From: Bryobacter sp. | GTDB taxonomy: Bacteria > Acidobacteriota > Terriglobia > Bryobacterales > Bryobacteraceae | Direction: 5' to 3' | Length of the DNA: 64,000 bases | Assembly: GCA_022843625.1 (NCBI GenBank) | Contig: JALHNH010000005.1 | Coordinates: 186,001 to 250,000, forward strand | Shown: piece after piece, positions 1 to 9,542 of the stretch | Position numbering within the stretch: position 1 is the first letter of the stretch | How the letters are laid out: each line of letters starts with the position of its first letter | Notes under the pieces: model-generated | What the model was told of the DNA's origin: nothing | Databases searched by the model: none | What the model saw: only the letters and a program-made list of their open reading frames with translations | Made by a program: the position numbers and the translations under genes

Positions 1-2
1 CT

Positions 3-125
3 CTCTGGCACTTCAACACCAGCGCCGTCTGGAAGGCCTCACCCATGACCTACACCGTGCATGGCAAGCAGCACGTTGCGATCGCCGCCGGCGGCAACAT
101 CCTCTCCTTTACACTCAACGACTAG
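3..125 (+). CDS. PQQ-type beta-propeller protein, C-terminal end (partial)
   Basis: Only the last 40 codons are inside the window, running in frame to a TAG at 123-125. The visible text, with LWHFNTSAVWKASPMTY and then a GKQHVAIAAGGNILSF stretch, is the typical last blade of PQQ-dependent alcohol/glucose dehydrogenase-like propellers, where a Trp-docking blade is followed by G-K-Q-x-V-A-I-A-A-G. These proteins are usually periplasmic. The enzyme type cannot be decided from the tail. It converges with the next gene and overlaps its 3' end by 11 bp. Confidence 0.7.
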   Translation, partial: LWHFNTSAVWKASPMTYTVHGKQHVAIAAGGNILSFTLND

Positions 126-1764
126 CACTATTGCGTAACACCTGCTCCACCCAGGCCACCCCCCGGTGGCGGGCCAGCAGCGCATAAAGCCACGAATGCC
201 CACGCTGCATCACTGCGGCCAGCTTCGCCACACCGTAATCTGGATACTTCGCATGCACAGCCGCAGCCACATTCAATCGGGCCATCTCAAGGTTATGGTC
301 CACATCGCACCACAACGGATCCTCTCCATCCCCCTGATAGGGCATCGCCACTTCGATCTGAACCCGTGCCTCGACAAGCGCCCCAATCTCGCTCACCATT
401 GCCCGGGCAAATCCATCCTGCACAACGCCCAACGCCTCCCGGGCCGCCAGCATCGCCCGCTCCGCCCAAACGCTCCTTCCAGCCCGTTTCTCGCATAAAG
501 CCAATAGAGCCCACGCCCGAGCCCGGTAGCCGCGATTCGCCAGCTTGTGTGCCACCAGTTCTTCCAGCACCCCGCGCGCTAATTCTTCCCGGCCCGTCTC
601 GATCCACATCTCTGCCTGCAATACCCGTAGTTCTGCGATTTCCTCTCCTTCCAGGCGCTTCTCGAGCCTCTTCATTTCCGTCTCAGATCGGTCAAATTCC
701 CGGGCTCGAATCAGACACTCCATCAACCCCAATACGGCACTCCCTGAAAGCGGCCCCGAATCCACATAGGCATCGCGCAGACAGGAGTCGACCCGCTTGC
801 GCAATCCCTTCAATTCCACCTGCATCACCGTTCCAGCCTCAAGCTGCCTTGCTCTCACCTCAGCCAGCAAACCAAAAGCGCCGGCAACAAAACCGTTCCT
901 CCTGTTTCGCAGTGCAAACCAATCCTGCAATTGCTGGAGTCGCAATCCCTCCTCGCGCAACCGCTCTGCAGATTCAGCCAGCATCACCGTCGCGCTTCGT
1001 GAATACACCTCGAGGCTCTTTCTCCAGGTCTCCTGCCCCAGCGTGGACAGGATCTGCGATGCCCCGATTAGCCATCCCCGCGCCTCCACATATCGCCCAC
1101 GGGCCAGCGCAATTCCTCCCTGGCCAAAGCCCAGAATGCGCGATGTCATCACTCGGCTATAGATGAGTTCCCGCCGCAACCGGTCGGCGTCCATTCCCTC
1201 ATATTTCTTTTGCTTATCTTCGTAGCGCAAACGAGTCTGATCGAGCGCTACATCAAAGTCTCTCGCCGCCTCATTCAGGTCACCGGCATTTCGATGCCAA
1301 AGCCCTTCGTAGTAACGCAGCAGCGCCACCGTTCCATGGCACGGAAAGTCTGGCTGCACCATCTTTTCTTCGACAAAGCTCCGCATCGCTACAATCACCG
1401 CGCCAGCTTCACGAACACGGTTGGCGCGCAGATGAGTCAGCGCATAGGCCAGGCAGCACCAAACCCTTTGCCGCATCAGACGAAGTTCATCCGCTTCCAT
1501 ACCGCCGTCCATCAACTCCTCCACCGTCAGGCGAAGCAACCCCGCCGCCTCCTGTGATCGACCGTGGGCATCGAGATATTCAGCCATCAACGCCAGCGCC
1601 TTCAGCCGCGTCCGGTCTGACAGATCCGCACGCCGCCGTCGATGCCCCTCAAGCAAGCCCATCATTTCAACAGCAATCGCATCCAGCTCATTTCCAAAAG
1701 CATATGCCCGCAACCGGGCCTGAAATGGCCCAACCAGCGCAGCAATCCGTTCATCCGATTTCAT
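115..1764 (-). CDS. Helical-repeat (TPR-like) protein of unknown function
   Basis: I do not recognise a named family. The 549-residue product is almost wholly alpha-helical, rich in Ala, Leu, Arg and Glu, with spaced A-x-x-L/A-x-x-Y pairs (for example LALMAEYLDAHGRSQEAAGLL near residue 65) that fit degenerate tetratricopeptide repeats. There is no signal peptide or membrane segment, so a cytoplasmic scaffold is likely. An upstream TTG at 1782 would add six residues (MWNHNS); I chose the ATG at 1764 because GGAA lies about 10 nt before it and the TTG has no Shine-Dalgarno sequence. The last 70 residues (from DPLWCDVDHN) look like a small separate helical domain. The gene is divergent from the next one. 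Confidence 0.6.
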   Translation of the reverse strand: MKSDERIAALVGPFQARLRAYAFGNELDAIAVEMMGLLEGHRRRRADLSDRTRLKALALMAEYLDAHGRSQEAAGLLRLTVEELMDGGMEADELRLMRQRVWCCLAYALTHLRANRVREAGAVIVAMRSFVEEKMVQPDFPCHGTVALLRYYEGLWHRNAGDLNEAARDFDVALDQTRLRYEDKQKKYEGMDADRLRRELIYSRVMTSRILGFGQGGIALARGRYVEARGWLIGASQILSTLGQETWRKSLEVYSRSATVMLAESAERLREEGLRLQQLQDWFALRNRRNGFVAGAFGLLAEVRARQLEAGTVMQVELKGLRKRVDSCLRDAYVDSGPLSGSAVLGLMECLIRAREFDRSETEMKRLEKRLEGEEIAELRVLQAEMWIETGREELARGVLEELVAHKLANRGYRARAWALLALCEKRAGRSVWAERAMLAAREALGVVQDGFARAMVSEIGALVEARVQIEVAMPYQGDGEDPLWCDVDHNLEMARLNVAAAVHAKYPDYGVAKLAAVMQRGHSWLYALLARHRGVAWVEQVLRNSASR

Positions 1765-1840
1765 GGAATTATGATTCCACAAAAATGGACACTCTGTTGG
1801 TTTTGAGTCAGGTCGCCTTTAATGAAGACAGAAAAGAAAT

Positions 1841-2587
1841 ATGCAAAACCAAACACTCTACGAAAAGATCGAGCGCTTCGAATTTCCTGCCAACTTCCAC
1901 AAGCGCCTCTGCCGCGAGAACTCCTGGTCTCCCGCCCAAGGCAGGGCGGTGATCGACGAATACCGTCGCTTCCTCTACCTCGCGATGGTTTCCCCGCAAC
2001 CGGTCACGCCCTCAGAAGCGGTAGATCAGGCCTGGCACCTCCACCTGATCCATACCCGCTCCTACTGGGAAGATCTCTGCATGAACACTCTCCCGCGCCC
2101 CCTGCATCACGGCCCCACCGCAGGTGGCAAACAGGAAGACGAGAAGTTCGAAAACTGGTATGAGCGCACTAAAGCCTTCTACGCGGCAGAACTTAACCAG
2201 GCTCCGCCGCCTGCAATCTGGCCAGCCAGCGAGATCCGCTTTAACCCCAACCAGCGCCTGCGCTGGCTCGACAGCACCAGGCACTGGATCATCCCCAAGC
2301 CCAACTGGCAATCGGCCCTGCCCTCGGTGCTGCCCTTCCTGCTGCTCTCAAGCGCCGCCCCGGTGCTGCTCGCGATGGTCTTCGTGACTGCCTTCTTCCT
2401 GATCTTCGGGTTGATCAAAGCCGCGACAAAGTCACAGCAGAGCCAGAAGAACAAGGGTAACGGCGACGCAAGCTCGGGAGGATGCTCCAGCTTTACATCG
2501 TCAGGCTCGGGCGACTGCGGAGGCGGAGACTCTGGCTGCGGCGGGGGAGGATGTGGTGGGGGAGGCGGCTGCGGCGGCGGAGACTAG
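1841..2587 (+). CDS. WHxH-motif membrane protein with Cys/Gly-rich tail (GRDP/DUF1399-like)
   Basis: A 248-residue protein in three parts. Residues about 1-130 are a soluble domain with AVDQAWHLHLIHTRSYWEDLC; the D-x-x-W-H-x-H-x-x-x-T-x-x-Y pattern is the signature of glycine-rich domain proteins (DUF1399/GRDP). Residues about 160-190 form one or two membrane segments (VLPFLLLSSAAPVLLAMVF and following). The last 40 residues are nearly pure Gly, Cys, Ser and Asp, with GCGGGG-type repeats, ending in GGGD. Such tails occur on bacterial membrane proteins of unknown role; metal binding by the Cys cluster is inference. A TTGGTT...TTTAAT pair at 1797-1823 (15-bp spacing) is a weak promoter candidate. 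It is followed at once by a strong terminator. Confidence 0.6.
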   Translation: MQNQTLYEKIERFEFPANFHKRLCRENSWSPAQGRAVIDEYRRFLYLAMVSPQPVTPSEAVDQAWHLHLIHTRSYWEDLCMNTLPRPLHHGPTAGGKQEDEKFENWYERTKAFYAAELNQAPPPAIWPASEIRFNPNQRLRWLDSTRHWIIPKPNWQSALPSVLPFLLLSSAAPVLLAMVFVTAFFLIFGLIKAATKSQQSQKNKGNGDASSGGCSSFTSSGSGDCGGGDSGCGGGGCGGGGGCGGGD

Positions 2588-2601
2588 CCCCAAACAAAAA
2601 G

Positions 2602-2637
2602 GGAAGCGGGCTTCTCATTGCTGAGAAGCCCGCTTCC
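2602..2637. terminator. Bidirectional intrinsic terminator
   Basis: A perfect 15-bp inverted repeat, GGAAGCGGGCTTCTC paired with its complement around the 6-nt loop ATTGCT. It sits between two convergent genes (stops at 2587 on plus and 2660 on minus). An A-run at 2596-2600 supplies a T tract for minus-strand transcripts; the plus side has only GTTTGT. It probably serves both. Confidence 0.85.
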
Positions 2638-2659
2638 GTTTGTAGATTCGACAGCTGGT

Positions 2660-5600
2660 TTAAAAGTAGTACTTCAAACCAAACTGCATGTTACGAGGAC
2701 CGACACCGTTACGAAGGCCAGTGATCTGTCCGAAGTTAACAGCGCCGAAAGCGGTGGCAGGATCACCGAACATAGGGGTGTTGGTGAAGTTGGTTGCTTC
2801 CATGCGGATTTCCAGACGATGGCCCTCGCGCACGATGATGCTCTTGAGGAGCGCTGCATCGAGCGTGGAGATGCCAGGGCCACGGTAGCCGAGGCTTCGT
2901 GGTGCCGTGCCGGGAACATCAACCCCAGGTTGCGAGAATGCAGCATTGTTGAAGTAGGTGTTGATCCGGTCCTGCACCGAACCGGTGGTGCTGGGGTCGC
3001 CAATCAGATTGGGACGCTGCGTGCCGTCCCAGATGTTGCCGCCATTTTGGGTGACGTGGAGAGGCATGCCGCTCTGGAAAAGCGCCATACCGCTAATGTC
3101 CCAATTTCCGGCAATCCAATTGATCACGCGCGGCATGTTAGCGGCAAACTTGCGGCCTTTGCCGAACGGCATCTCATAGGAACCCGTAAATACTGCACGG
3201 CTTGCGATGTCGTGTGCTGAAAGCGCCCGTTCGCCGCGAAGATCCCAGATGTTCTGGATGTTGGTGGATCCACCAAGCCAGGAAACGTTGCCAGAGGTGT
3301 GCGAGACGTTGTCGATCATCTTTGACCAGGTGTAGTGGCCAAGGAAGGTGAGACCAGAGCTGTAGCGCTTTTCCCACTTGAGCTGAAGTGCGTGGTAGTT
3401 GGAGTCGCCTCGGGCGGGTTCGGCCGTTCCGACGCTGGTGCCGGCAAAATGCGGCATCGGACGAAGCAGCCGTTGCAACTGAACCGTGGGCTGAGAGTAG
3501 ACCGACCGGCTGTCATTGATTTGTCCGAAAAACGGATTCGTAACCAGACCGTTCAATGCTGTACGTCCGCGGCTCCAGTCGTTCGGGTGCAGCGGTGACA
3601 GTGTCGTGATCGGCATAAACAAGTGAGTGCCACGGCTACCGGTGTAGTTCACCTCAAGCACGGAGCGCATGGGCAATTCACGCTGGATCGAAAGATTCCA
3701 GGAGTGGTACTCGGGGTTGCGATTGTTATCGCGAACGATGGTGCCTGTGCCGAAGCCCAGGAAGGTGTTGTCACCCTGGCTGCGGCCCGGAGGCAGCAAT
3801 ACGCCGTTGGGGAAAGGATTGTTCAACTGTGCGCTTAAAGTGGCGTTTGAGTCTAGTGTCCAGATGGCGGGCGAGTCGATCGTGAAACCCGTGCCAGGAC
3901 GGCCAAAGACCGTCGCGCGGCTCAGCGTGTAGAACAGGCCGTATCCAGCGCGGATAGCGGTCTTCGAGTCGGCCGCGTAAGCAAGGCCTACGCGGGGCTG
4001 CCAGTTGTTCATGTCAGCATCGAAGGGGGAGCGGTTGTCCTTGTCGACAAACTTGATGACACCGCGGGTATCGTAACCGGGAGCCTTGACAGCGGACTGC
4101 TGATTGAGATCCCAGTAGCTATAGCGATCCTGTACTTCCCAGCGCGGCACGTCGAAGTCGTAGCGCACGCCAAGATTGATGGTGAGCTTGCGGGAGACCT
4201 TCCAGTCGTCCTGCATGTAGAAGCCCCAATAGGCCGAGCGCGAGAAGGCTTTGGGTTCGATGTGATAGTTGCTGCCTGTGGTCCAGCCCAGAAGCATGGT
4301 AGCCAGTCCGTTACCCTGGTTGCCGGGACATGTAAAGCGGTCCACGCATGTGATGCCTCGACCGAAGGAATAGCCGCCAGAGGGGAAGCCAGGCTGCAGA
4401 TAGTCGAGCTGATTGAAGCGCCGTTCGCCTCCAGCCTTGATGTTGTGGCCGCCAATGATCTTCGTCATCGAGCCAGCCCAGTGGTGCACGCCCTCTTCGC
4501 GATCCATGATCCAGTAGCCTTCGGTACCGAATTCCTGAAACCCTTCCGGACGGAAGCGAGGAAATACGAGGTTGGTCGCGTTCGATTTGATGTTTGAGGC
4601 AAACCCGAGTGAAGTTGGGTCGAAGCTGTCAAAGAAGGGGTTGCGGAAGAAGTCCGAATACGTCCAGCCATAGCGGAAGGTGAAGAGCGTTGTGGGACTT
4701 GCGACGTGCGTGAAATCACCAACCACCGACTGCGTATTCGTTCCGTTGACGCCGCCAGTGTAATACGAGGGGTTATTGTCTCCGAACAGATTCGGGTTTT
4801 GACCATTGCCCCTGCTATTGCTCCAGCGTCCGCTGAAGCGGCTCGCGGCATTGAAGTTGTGGTCCATCTTGATCGTCGACTGGTGAGCTGTACTCGCATT
4901 CACGCCCTGCCCGAACCAGTTGGCCGTATTCGTAAATGCGGCACCAGCCTGATTGGATGTGGGCAGGAATGAAAGCGCCTTCAGTGCAACCGGATCCATG
5001 GTGGAGGCCGGAATGATGTTGCCGGGAATTGGGTTGCGGGTAATCGTCCCGTTGGCTGCGGTGGCGGTTGAGAATGGATTGTACAACTGCATCAACTGCC
5101 CGGCGGCATTGAAGGTCTGCGAGAAATTTCCAGCGCGCTGCAAATTCGTAGGAACGCTGATTACTGCCGACGTTGGGCTTTCCTGTTTGGTGTACTCATA
5201 GGCACCAAAGAAAAAGGTTTTGTTCTTGATCACCGGCCCGCCGAGGACGCCGCCGTATTGATCGCGATGGAATGCCGGGATTGCTCGACCCGCACGATTG
5301 GCAAACCAGTCGTTGGCATTCAGGGCTGCATCACGCATAAAGTAGTACCCTGTGCCATGAAATCCATTGGTGCCTGACCGCGTTACCATGTTCACCACCG
5401 CGCCACCCGTCTGGCCGAATTCAGCAGAGAAGAAGTTGGTCTGCATCTTGAATTCCTGCACGACGTCGATCGAGGGCGAAAACTTGAGATCGGAGATGCC
5501 CGAATTCTGTTCCACTGTCGTTACGGTTACGCCGTCGACGAGGACGTCGGAAGTGGAATTGCGCGAGCCATTAGCGACGAAATTCGTGTTGCTGTCCCCG

Positions 5601-6106
5601 CGCCTGCCACCGGAGCCGACTACACCTGGAGTCAGGTAAGAAAGGCTCATGGAGTTACGGGCAAGATTCGGAAGCTTTAGAATCGTTTCGTTATCAATCA
5701 CCTGGCCGAGGTTCGAGATCGTTGTGTTGACAAGCGAAGCGGCCCCTGAGACTTCAACCGTTGTGTTGACGTCGCCAACCTGTAGTTTTGCGTCGATGGT
5801 GATTTGTTGCTGGACGGCTACAGTAAATTTGCCGCTCGAAAACTTCTTGAAGCCAGGTGCTTCAGCGGTCAGTACGTATTTTCCTGGCTGTAGGGCATTG
5901 ACGACATAGCGCCCTGCGCTATCCGCCTCTGAGCGAAGTGAGGTGCCGCGCTCTTGATCGGTGACTACGATCTTGGCTCCGCCGACTACTGCGCCTGAAT
6001 CGTCGGCGACGACACCGCGTACGCTAGCGGTAAATGATTGCGCCCAAATACTGGTGGCGAGCATTGCCAAAAGTCCAGCAGACTGAGCTGTTTTTCTTAA
6101 ATTCAC
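2660..6106 (-). CDS. TonB-dependent receptor, Oar-like, with carboxypeptidase-regulatory domain
   Basis: An 1148-residue outer-membrane protein. Residues 1-23 are a signal peptide ending in SIWAQS; about 25-105 form a carboxypeptidase-regulatory/CnaB-like domain (VRGVVADDSGAVVGGAKIVV, then GRYVVNALQPGKYVL); about 120-260 are the plug, with VLVDGVTV and GGAVVNMVTRSGTN; the rest is a long 22-strand barrel ending in the aromatic FGLKYYF typical of BamA recognition. This architecture is the large Acidobacteria receptor family, substrate unknown. The start is a GTG at 6104-6106 preceded by AGGGAGGA at correct spacing. It lies 70 bp downstream of the TIGR03437 gene on the same strand, so co-transcription is possible. 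Confidence 0.9.
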   Translation of the reverse strand: MNLRKTAQSAGLLAMLATSIWAQSFTASVRGVVADDSGAVVGGAKIVVTDQERGTSLRSEADSAGRYVVNALQPGKYVLTAEAPGFKKFSSGKFTVAVQQQITIDAKLQVGDVNTTVEVSGAASLVNTTISNLGQVIDNETILKLPNLARNSMSLSYLTPGVVGSGGRRGDSNTNFVANGSRNSTSDVLVDGVTVTTVEQNSGISDLKFSPSIDVVQEFKMQTNFFSAEFGQTGGAVVNMVTRSGTNGFHGTGYYFMRDAALNANDWFANRAGRAIPAFHRDQYGGVLGGPVIKNKTFFFGAYEYTKQESPTSAVISVPTNLQRAGNFSQTFNAAGQLMQLYNPFSTATAANGTITRNPIPGNIIPASTMDPVALKALSFLPTSNQAGAAFTNTANWFGQGVNASTAHQSTIKMDHNFNAASRFSGRWSNSRGNGQNPNLFGDNNPSYYTGGVNGTNTQSVVGDFTHVASPTTLFTFRYGWTYSDFFRNPFFDSFDPTSLGFASNIKSNATNLVFPRFRPEGFQEFGTEGYWIMDREEGVHHWAGSMTKIIGGHNIKAGGERRFNQLDYLQPGFPSGGYSFGRGITCVDRFTCPGNQGNGLATMLLGWTTGSNYHIEPKAFSRSAYWGFYMQDDWKVSRKLTINLGVRYDFDVPRWEVQDRYSYWDLNQQSAVKAPGYDTRGVIKFVDKDNRSPFDADMNNWQPRVGLAYAADSKTAIRAGYGLFYTLSRATVFGRPGTGFTIDSPAIWTLDSNATLSAQLNNPFPNGVLLPPGRSQGDNTFLGFGTGTIVRDNNRNPEYHSWNLSIQRELPMRSVLEVNYTGSRGTHLFMPITTLSPLHPNDWSRGRTALNGLVTNPFFGQINDSRSVYSQPTVQLQRLLRPMPHFAGTSVGTAEPARGDSNYHALQLKWEKRYSSGLTFLGHYTWSKMIDNVSHTSGNVSWLGGSTNIQNIWDLRGERALSAHDIASRAVFTGSYEMPFGKGRKFAANMPRVINWIAGNWDISGMALFQSGMPLHVTQNGGNIWDGTQRPNLIGDPSTTGSVQDRINTYFNNAAFSQPGVDVPGTAPRSLGYRGPGISTLDAALLKSIIVREGHRLEIRMEATNFTNTPMFGDPATAFGAVNFGQITGLRNGVGPRNMQFGLKYYF

Positions 6107-6158
6107 AGATTCCTCCCTGAGTTGACCCGGTTATCGCCGGTAAAACTTCTGGGTGAAT

Positions 6159-6167
6159 TCTATAACA
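6159..6167 (-). promoter_or_regulatory. Possible extended -10 promoter for the TonB receptor
   Basis: On the minus strand the intergenic DNA reads TGTTATAGA, an extended -10 (TGn followed by TATAGA), about 53 nt before the GTG start of the receptor. No good -35 is present. Offered as a weak candidate. Confidence 0.3.
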
Positions 6168-6176
6168 AGATTGAAA

Positions 6177-9095
6177 CTAGCGCAGCACAGTAATTGTGAT
6201 CGGAGTGCTCTGCTGCGCATTCAAAAGCGAGCGCACCTGCACCACGTTCAGCCCTGGCCGCACATCGGTGGGCACCTGCGCCACAATCTGTGTGGGTGAC
6301 GACGAAATGATGGGCAGCGCAATGTCGTTGAAGGTCACGCAGCTTCCACCCAAAACCGTCGGTAGCGGCACGCTATCGGCAGCCGTCGCCGTCGCAAGGC
6401 CAGTCCCATTGATCGTGATGAACGAACCAACCCGGATGTTTGTGCTTCCGTCATTCGCGTTCACCACTCCACGCACACCAGCCGGTATGGTTGGGGCTGT
6501 AGCGCTGCTGGTCGGGGTGGTCGGTACCAGTGTCAGGCCCGAGACCGTAAGCATATAGACATTGCCCTTGGAATCGACCGCCATTTGCCGTGCCGGGATA
6601 TTGATTTGTTGTGTGCTCCCGCTCACAAAGAAGACCGGGTTTTCCGGAAGTATTCCAGCTACGCTCTCCGACTGTGTACGGATGTCCACCAGTTCCAGCG
6701 TCGTTCGCTCTTCATCGCGTGTCACTGCCGTGGCGGCCGTCCGCACTGGGGTTGTCGCCCTCAGAAAGCGATTAGAATCCAGTGGCCAAACCGAGTACAC
6801 ATTCCGGTTCCCGGCACTCACGCTGATTTGCGTTACCTGCCCGTTTTGACCAGGAACAAACTGCACCGCTCCCGGCCTCTCCACCCCACCGATCGGAGTC
6901 AGCGACGATCCAAGAATCAATCCGCCGGCCAGAAAATACTCTCCTCGTGGCCCTGCACCCGTGGGCGCAACGTAGCTTGCGTACGGTTGCTGAAACACCG
7001 TCCTGCTAGCGGTGTAGGCGTCAATGGTTGCATCAAAGAGATAACCGTTTGCGGTGGTCGTGCCAGCGACACTTGCCAGCAACATCGCATATTCGCCGCC
7101 AGGCGAAGCAGTCATGAATCGATTCCCGCCTACCGTCCCCGCAGCGTTGAATACGCCGCCGCCAGGGCGCACTACCGCTTGATTGCCAAGCGTTCGCCAT
7201 ACGTTTCCGGTCGTGGTCGTAAACTGCAATCCCGCTAGCGTCATCGCCATTGAATCTACCGTTAATGCATTCTGCGCTGCATTCCTGGGCGTCGGCGGAA
7301 ACTCAATATTTCCTGTGACGCTGAGCGATGCAAGATCCACAGTCTGGATGGACTCCCCACCCGTGTTCGCAACATACAAGGTGTCACGATCCAGCGAAAG
7401 CTCCATGTTCTGTGGGAACTGACCGACTTCTATCGGGTCGAGATAGCGCTGCTTTACTGTGTCGAAAACCTCGATCCGGTTCTGTGCCGAGTTGGAGATG
7501 TAGACCCGGTTTCGCTTCTCATCGAGCAGGATGTCTCGCAACCCGCGACCCGGATTGATGCCGTTGGCCAGTGTCGGGATGGGAAAAATCAGACCCCTCT
7601 GATCGTTCAACCGGTAATTCATGAACACCCGGATCGTATTGGGAATGTTGATTGCCTCAAGAGAATTCAGGTTCACCACTACCGCGCCACCATTGTTGCC
7701 GTTGTACACGTTGGTGCCTGGTCTGCGGTTCACATTGACTCGCCCTGGATCCATCGTGAAGGTGATTGCCGAGGGTGCAAGGCCGCTGGCAACTTGAGCC
7801 ACCAGCGCCGCCGTTAAGGCTGGCACGCTGTAGGTGAGTTTGCCCTTACCCAAATTCGAGACCTTCAGAGTCGCCCTGGCGATGCCCTTATTGCACGGGT
7901 CGGTCGCCAGAAACACTTGTGTCGATTCCGGGTCCAGAATTGGGTAATCGAAAAGATTGCCCACCGGCAAAGTCACAAAGCCAGATTCCGACAATCCGAA
8001 AATTTGGCTGCCATCGGCCGTGATTACCATCTTGCCCAGCACCGATTCCGGCATCCGGATTCCCAGCCTGACGCCGAGATTCGTAGGGTTTCCAATAAAC
8101 AAAATGTTCGCCGTCGGCCGCTGCGTGGCAATGGTGGCCGTGTAGTTGAACGCCGAGTACAGCGTCTTGCCATCAGGCGCAAACACGCTTCCGCCGTAGT
8201 TCACGCCATTCGGAAAACCAACGGCTCCTGCGAGCGTAAACGGCAGATTTGCTGTATTCATCACTCCGCGCACATTCATCGTTCCAAAGTCGTACTGCGA
8301 AGATCCGGCCATCACTCGCGCGCCATCCGGCGACATTGCCAGTACCGTTGATTGTCCCGTCACAGTGCGATTGCGCAGAATCGTTCCACTGGCAACCTCG
8401 TAGACAAACATCGTCGTCTGCGCCGTGTTGACATTCTGGTTGATCGCAACCATGCCAACAATGAAGTTCCCATCGGGGGTCGTAATCAACTTACCCGGAA
8501 ATGGCGTCACCGGACGGCCGAAGAAAATATTCTGATTGATGTTGCCCGTGGAAATCGTCGCAGGCGAAGGCACGACTGACAGTTGCAACGAAGCATCCTG
8601 ACGGGGATCATAGAGCAGAAGCGTCTGTGATGCATTATTCGTGCCTGTTCCTTGAGTCGTAATCAATACGCGCCCGTCCGCCCCTACCGCTACTCCCTCT
8701 GGCCGCACCGGCAAGCTTAAGGTGTTCAAAACCTGGTTGTCGCCGAGTCGGATAATACTCACACTGGTCGAAGTTGCGTTGGTCACATAGAGTGTCGCCC
8801 CGTCGGGCGACATTGCCGCACTCACAGGGAAACTTCCCACTGGGATAGGATTTTCCAGCTTCTTGTTCACGTAATCGTAAACTTCCACCCGGTTTGCGTT
8901 AGAACGTACCAAATAAAGCAGGCCGCGCAATTCATCCAGTACCATATCGCTGGGAGTTTCACCCAATGAAGTCACGCTTCCGAAGATGCCAGTTTGTGCC
9001 TGCATCACCCCGGATTGGGCTACTAAAAGTACTACTGCCATCAAAGAAAAAAAGAGAGATTTGTTAATGTTTGCCAAGACAAATTGCATCTGCAT
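6177..9095 (-). CDS. YVTN-type beta-propeller protein with C-terminal TIGR03437 domain
   Basis: A 972-residue exported protein. A signal sequence (LFFSLMAVVLLVAQSGVMQAQ) ends near residue 34. It is followed by two blocks of YVTN/YncE-like blades: L-Y-L-V-R/V-Y-V-T-N signatures such as GATLYVTNATSTSVSIIRL near residue 105, and again NRVYISNSAQNRIEVFDTV and DTLYVANTGGESIQTVDL after residue 510. The last 100 residues (GSFITINGTGL, VTFNDIALPIISSSPTQIVAQVP, then VQVRSLLNAQQSTPITITV) match the TIGR03437 domain characteristic of Solibacter relatives. Likely a surface or secreted adhesin/binding protein; ligand unknown. TACATT sits 8 nt before the ATG, so its transcript may have almost no leader. Divergent from the Tad run. 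Confidence 0.85.
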   Translation of the reverse strand: MQMQFVLANINKSLFFSLMAVVLLVAQSGVMQAQTGIFGSVTSLGETPSDMVLDELRGLLYLVRSNANRVEVYDYVNKKLENPIPVGSFPVSAAMSPDGATLYVTNATSTSVSIIRLGDNQVLNTLSLPVRPEGVAVGADGRVLITTQGTGTNNASQTLLLYDPRQDASLQLSVVPSPATISTGNINQNIFFGRPVTPFPGKLITTPDGNFIVGMVAINQNVNTAQTTMFVYEVASGTILRNRTVTGQSTVLAMSPDGARVMAGSSQYDFGTMNVRGVMNTANLPFTLAGAVGFPNGVNYGGSVFAPDGKTLYSAFNYTATIATQRPTANILFIGNPTNLGVRLGIRMPESVLGKMVITADGSQIFGLSESGFVTLPVGNLFDYPILDPESTQVFLATDPCNKGIARATLKVSNLGKGKLTYSVPALTAALVAQVASGLAPSAITFTMDPGRVNVNRRPGTNVYNGNNGGAVVVNLNSLEAINIPNTIRVFMNYRLNDQRGLIFPIPTLANGINPGRGLRDILLDEKRNRVYISNSAQNRIEVFDTVKQRYLDPIEVGQFPQNMELSLDRDTLYVANTGGESIQTVDLASLSVTGNIEFPPTPRNAAQNALTVDSMAMTLAGLQFTTTTGNVWRTLGNQAVVRPGGGVFNAAGTVGGNRFMTASPGGEYAMLLASVAGTTTANGYLFDATIDAYTASRTVFQQPYASYVAPTGAGPRGEYFLAGGLILGSSLTPIGGVERPGAVQFVPGQNGQVTQISVSAGNRNVYSVWPLDSNRFLRATTPVRTAATAVTRDEERTTLELVDIRTQSESVAGILPENPVFFVSGSTQQINIPARQMAVDSKGNVYMLTVSGLTLVPTTPTSSATAPTIPAGVRGVVNANDGSTNIRVGSFITINGTGLATATAADSVPLPTVLGGSCVTFNDIALPIISSSPTQIVAQVPTDVRPGLNVVQVRSLLNAQQSTPITITVLR

Positions 9096-9167
9096 CTGAA
9101 CCTAATGTACTCTAACGCTTCATGGTCAAAGAAGTTTCTTCCAGCAGGCGAAACATTTTCAACTAGC

Positions 9168-9542
9168 ATGGGTTCAATGGAGTCAGCAGAAAAACGCTTG
9201 CGCGTCACCAACCGCCGTTCCGGCCAGTCGCTAACCACGCACGCCGGAATTGCCAATACCAGTGAATTGCGTAGGCGTGGCCTTCTCAAACACACCTCTT
9301 TGGAGGCTGGGGACGGCCTCTGGATTGCCCCTTGCGAGGCCGTCCACTGCTTCGGAATGAAGTTCGCGATCGACGTTTTGTATTTGAACAAGCAGAAAAA
9401 AATCTTGAAGATCCGTCCTAACATGGGCAAGAACCGAATCAGTTTCTGCCTCAGCGCTCACAGTGTGCTGGAACTGCCGGCGGGTACCGTCGAGCGCACC
9501 GGTACCCTCGTCGGTGATGAGTTGGAGTTTGAAAAGGTATGA
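9168..9542 (+). CDS. DUF192 family protein
   Basis: 124 residues. The text LTTHAGIANTSELRRRGLLKHTSLEAGDGLWI followed by CFGMKFAIDVLYLNK and LELPAGTVERTGTLVGDELEF is a clear DUF192 (COG1430) domain: R-x-x-G-L-x-x-x-x-x-x-x-x-G-L-W-I, then F-G-M-K-F-x-I-D-V-x-F/Y. Function in the family is unknown; members are small beta proteins, often exported, but no signal is visible here. An in-frame ATG at 9084 would run into the divergent gene's start, so I prefer 9168 (9177 is also possible); neither has a strong Shine-Dalgarno. Its TGA overlaps the next start (ATGA), so it leads the Tad operon. Confidence 0.8.
   Translation: MGSMESAEKRLRVTNRRSGQSLTTHAGIANTSELRRRGLLKHTSLEAGDGLWIAPCEAVHCFGMKFAIDVLYLNKQKKILKIRPNMGKNRISFCLSAHSVLELPAGTVERTGTLVGDELEFEKV

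Noticed and set aside
366..1166. Long plus-strand frames opposite the helical-repeat gene
   Set aside because: Low-complexity Pro/Ser/Arg text without domains; shadows of the minus-strand gene at 115-1764.
7917..8351. Plus-strand frame of 144 codons over the TIGR03437 gene
   Set aside because: Arg/His-rich translation typical of an antisense shadow; the minus-strand propeller is clear.
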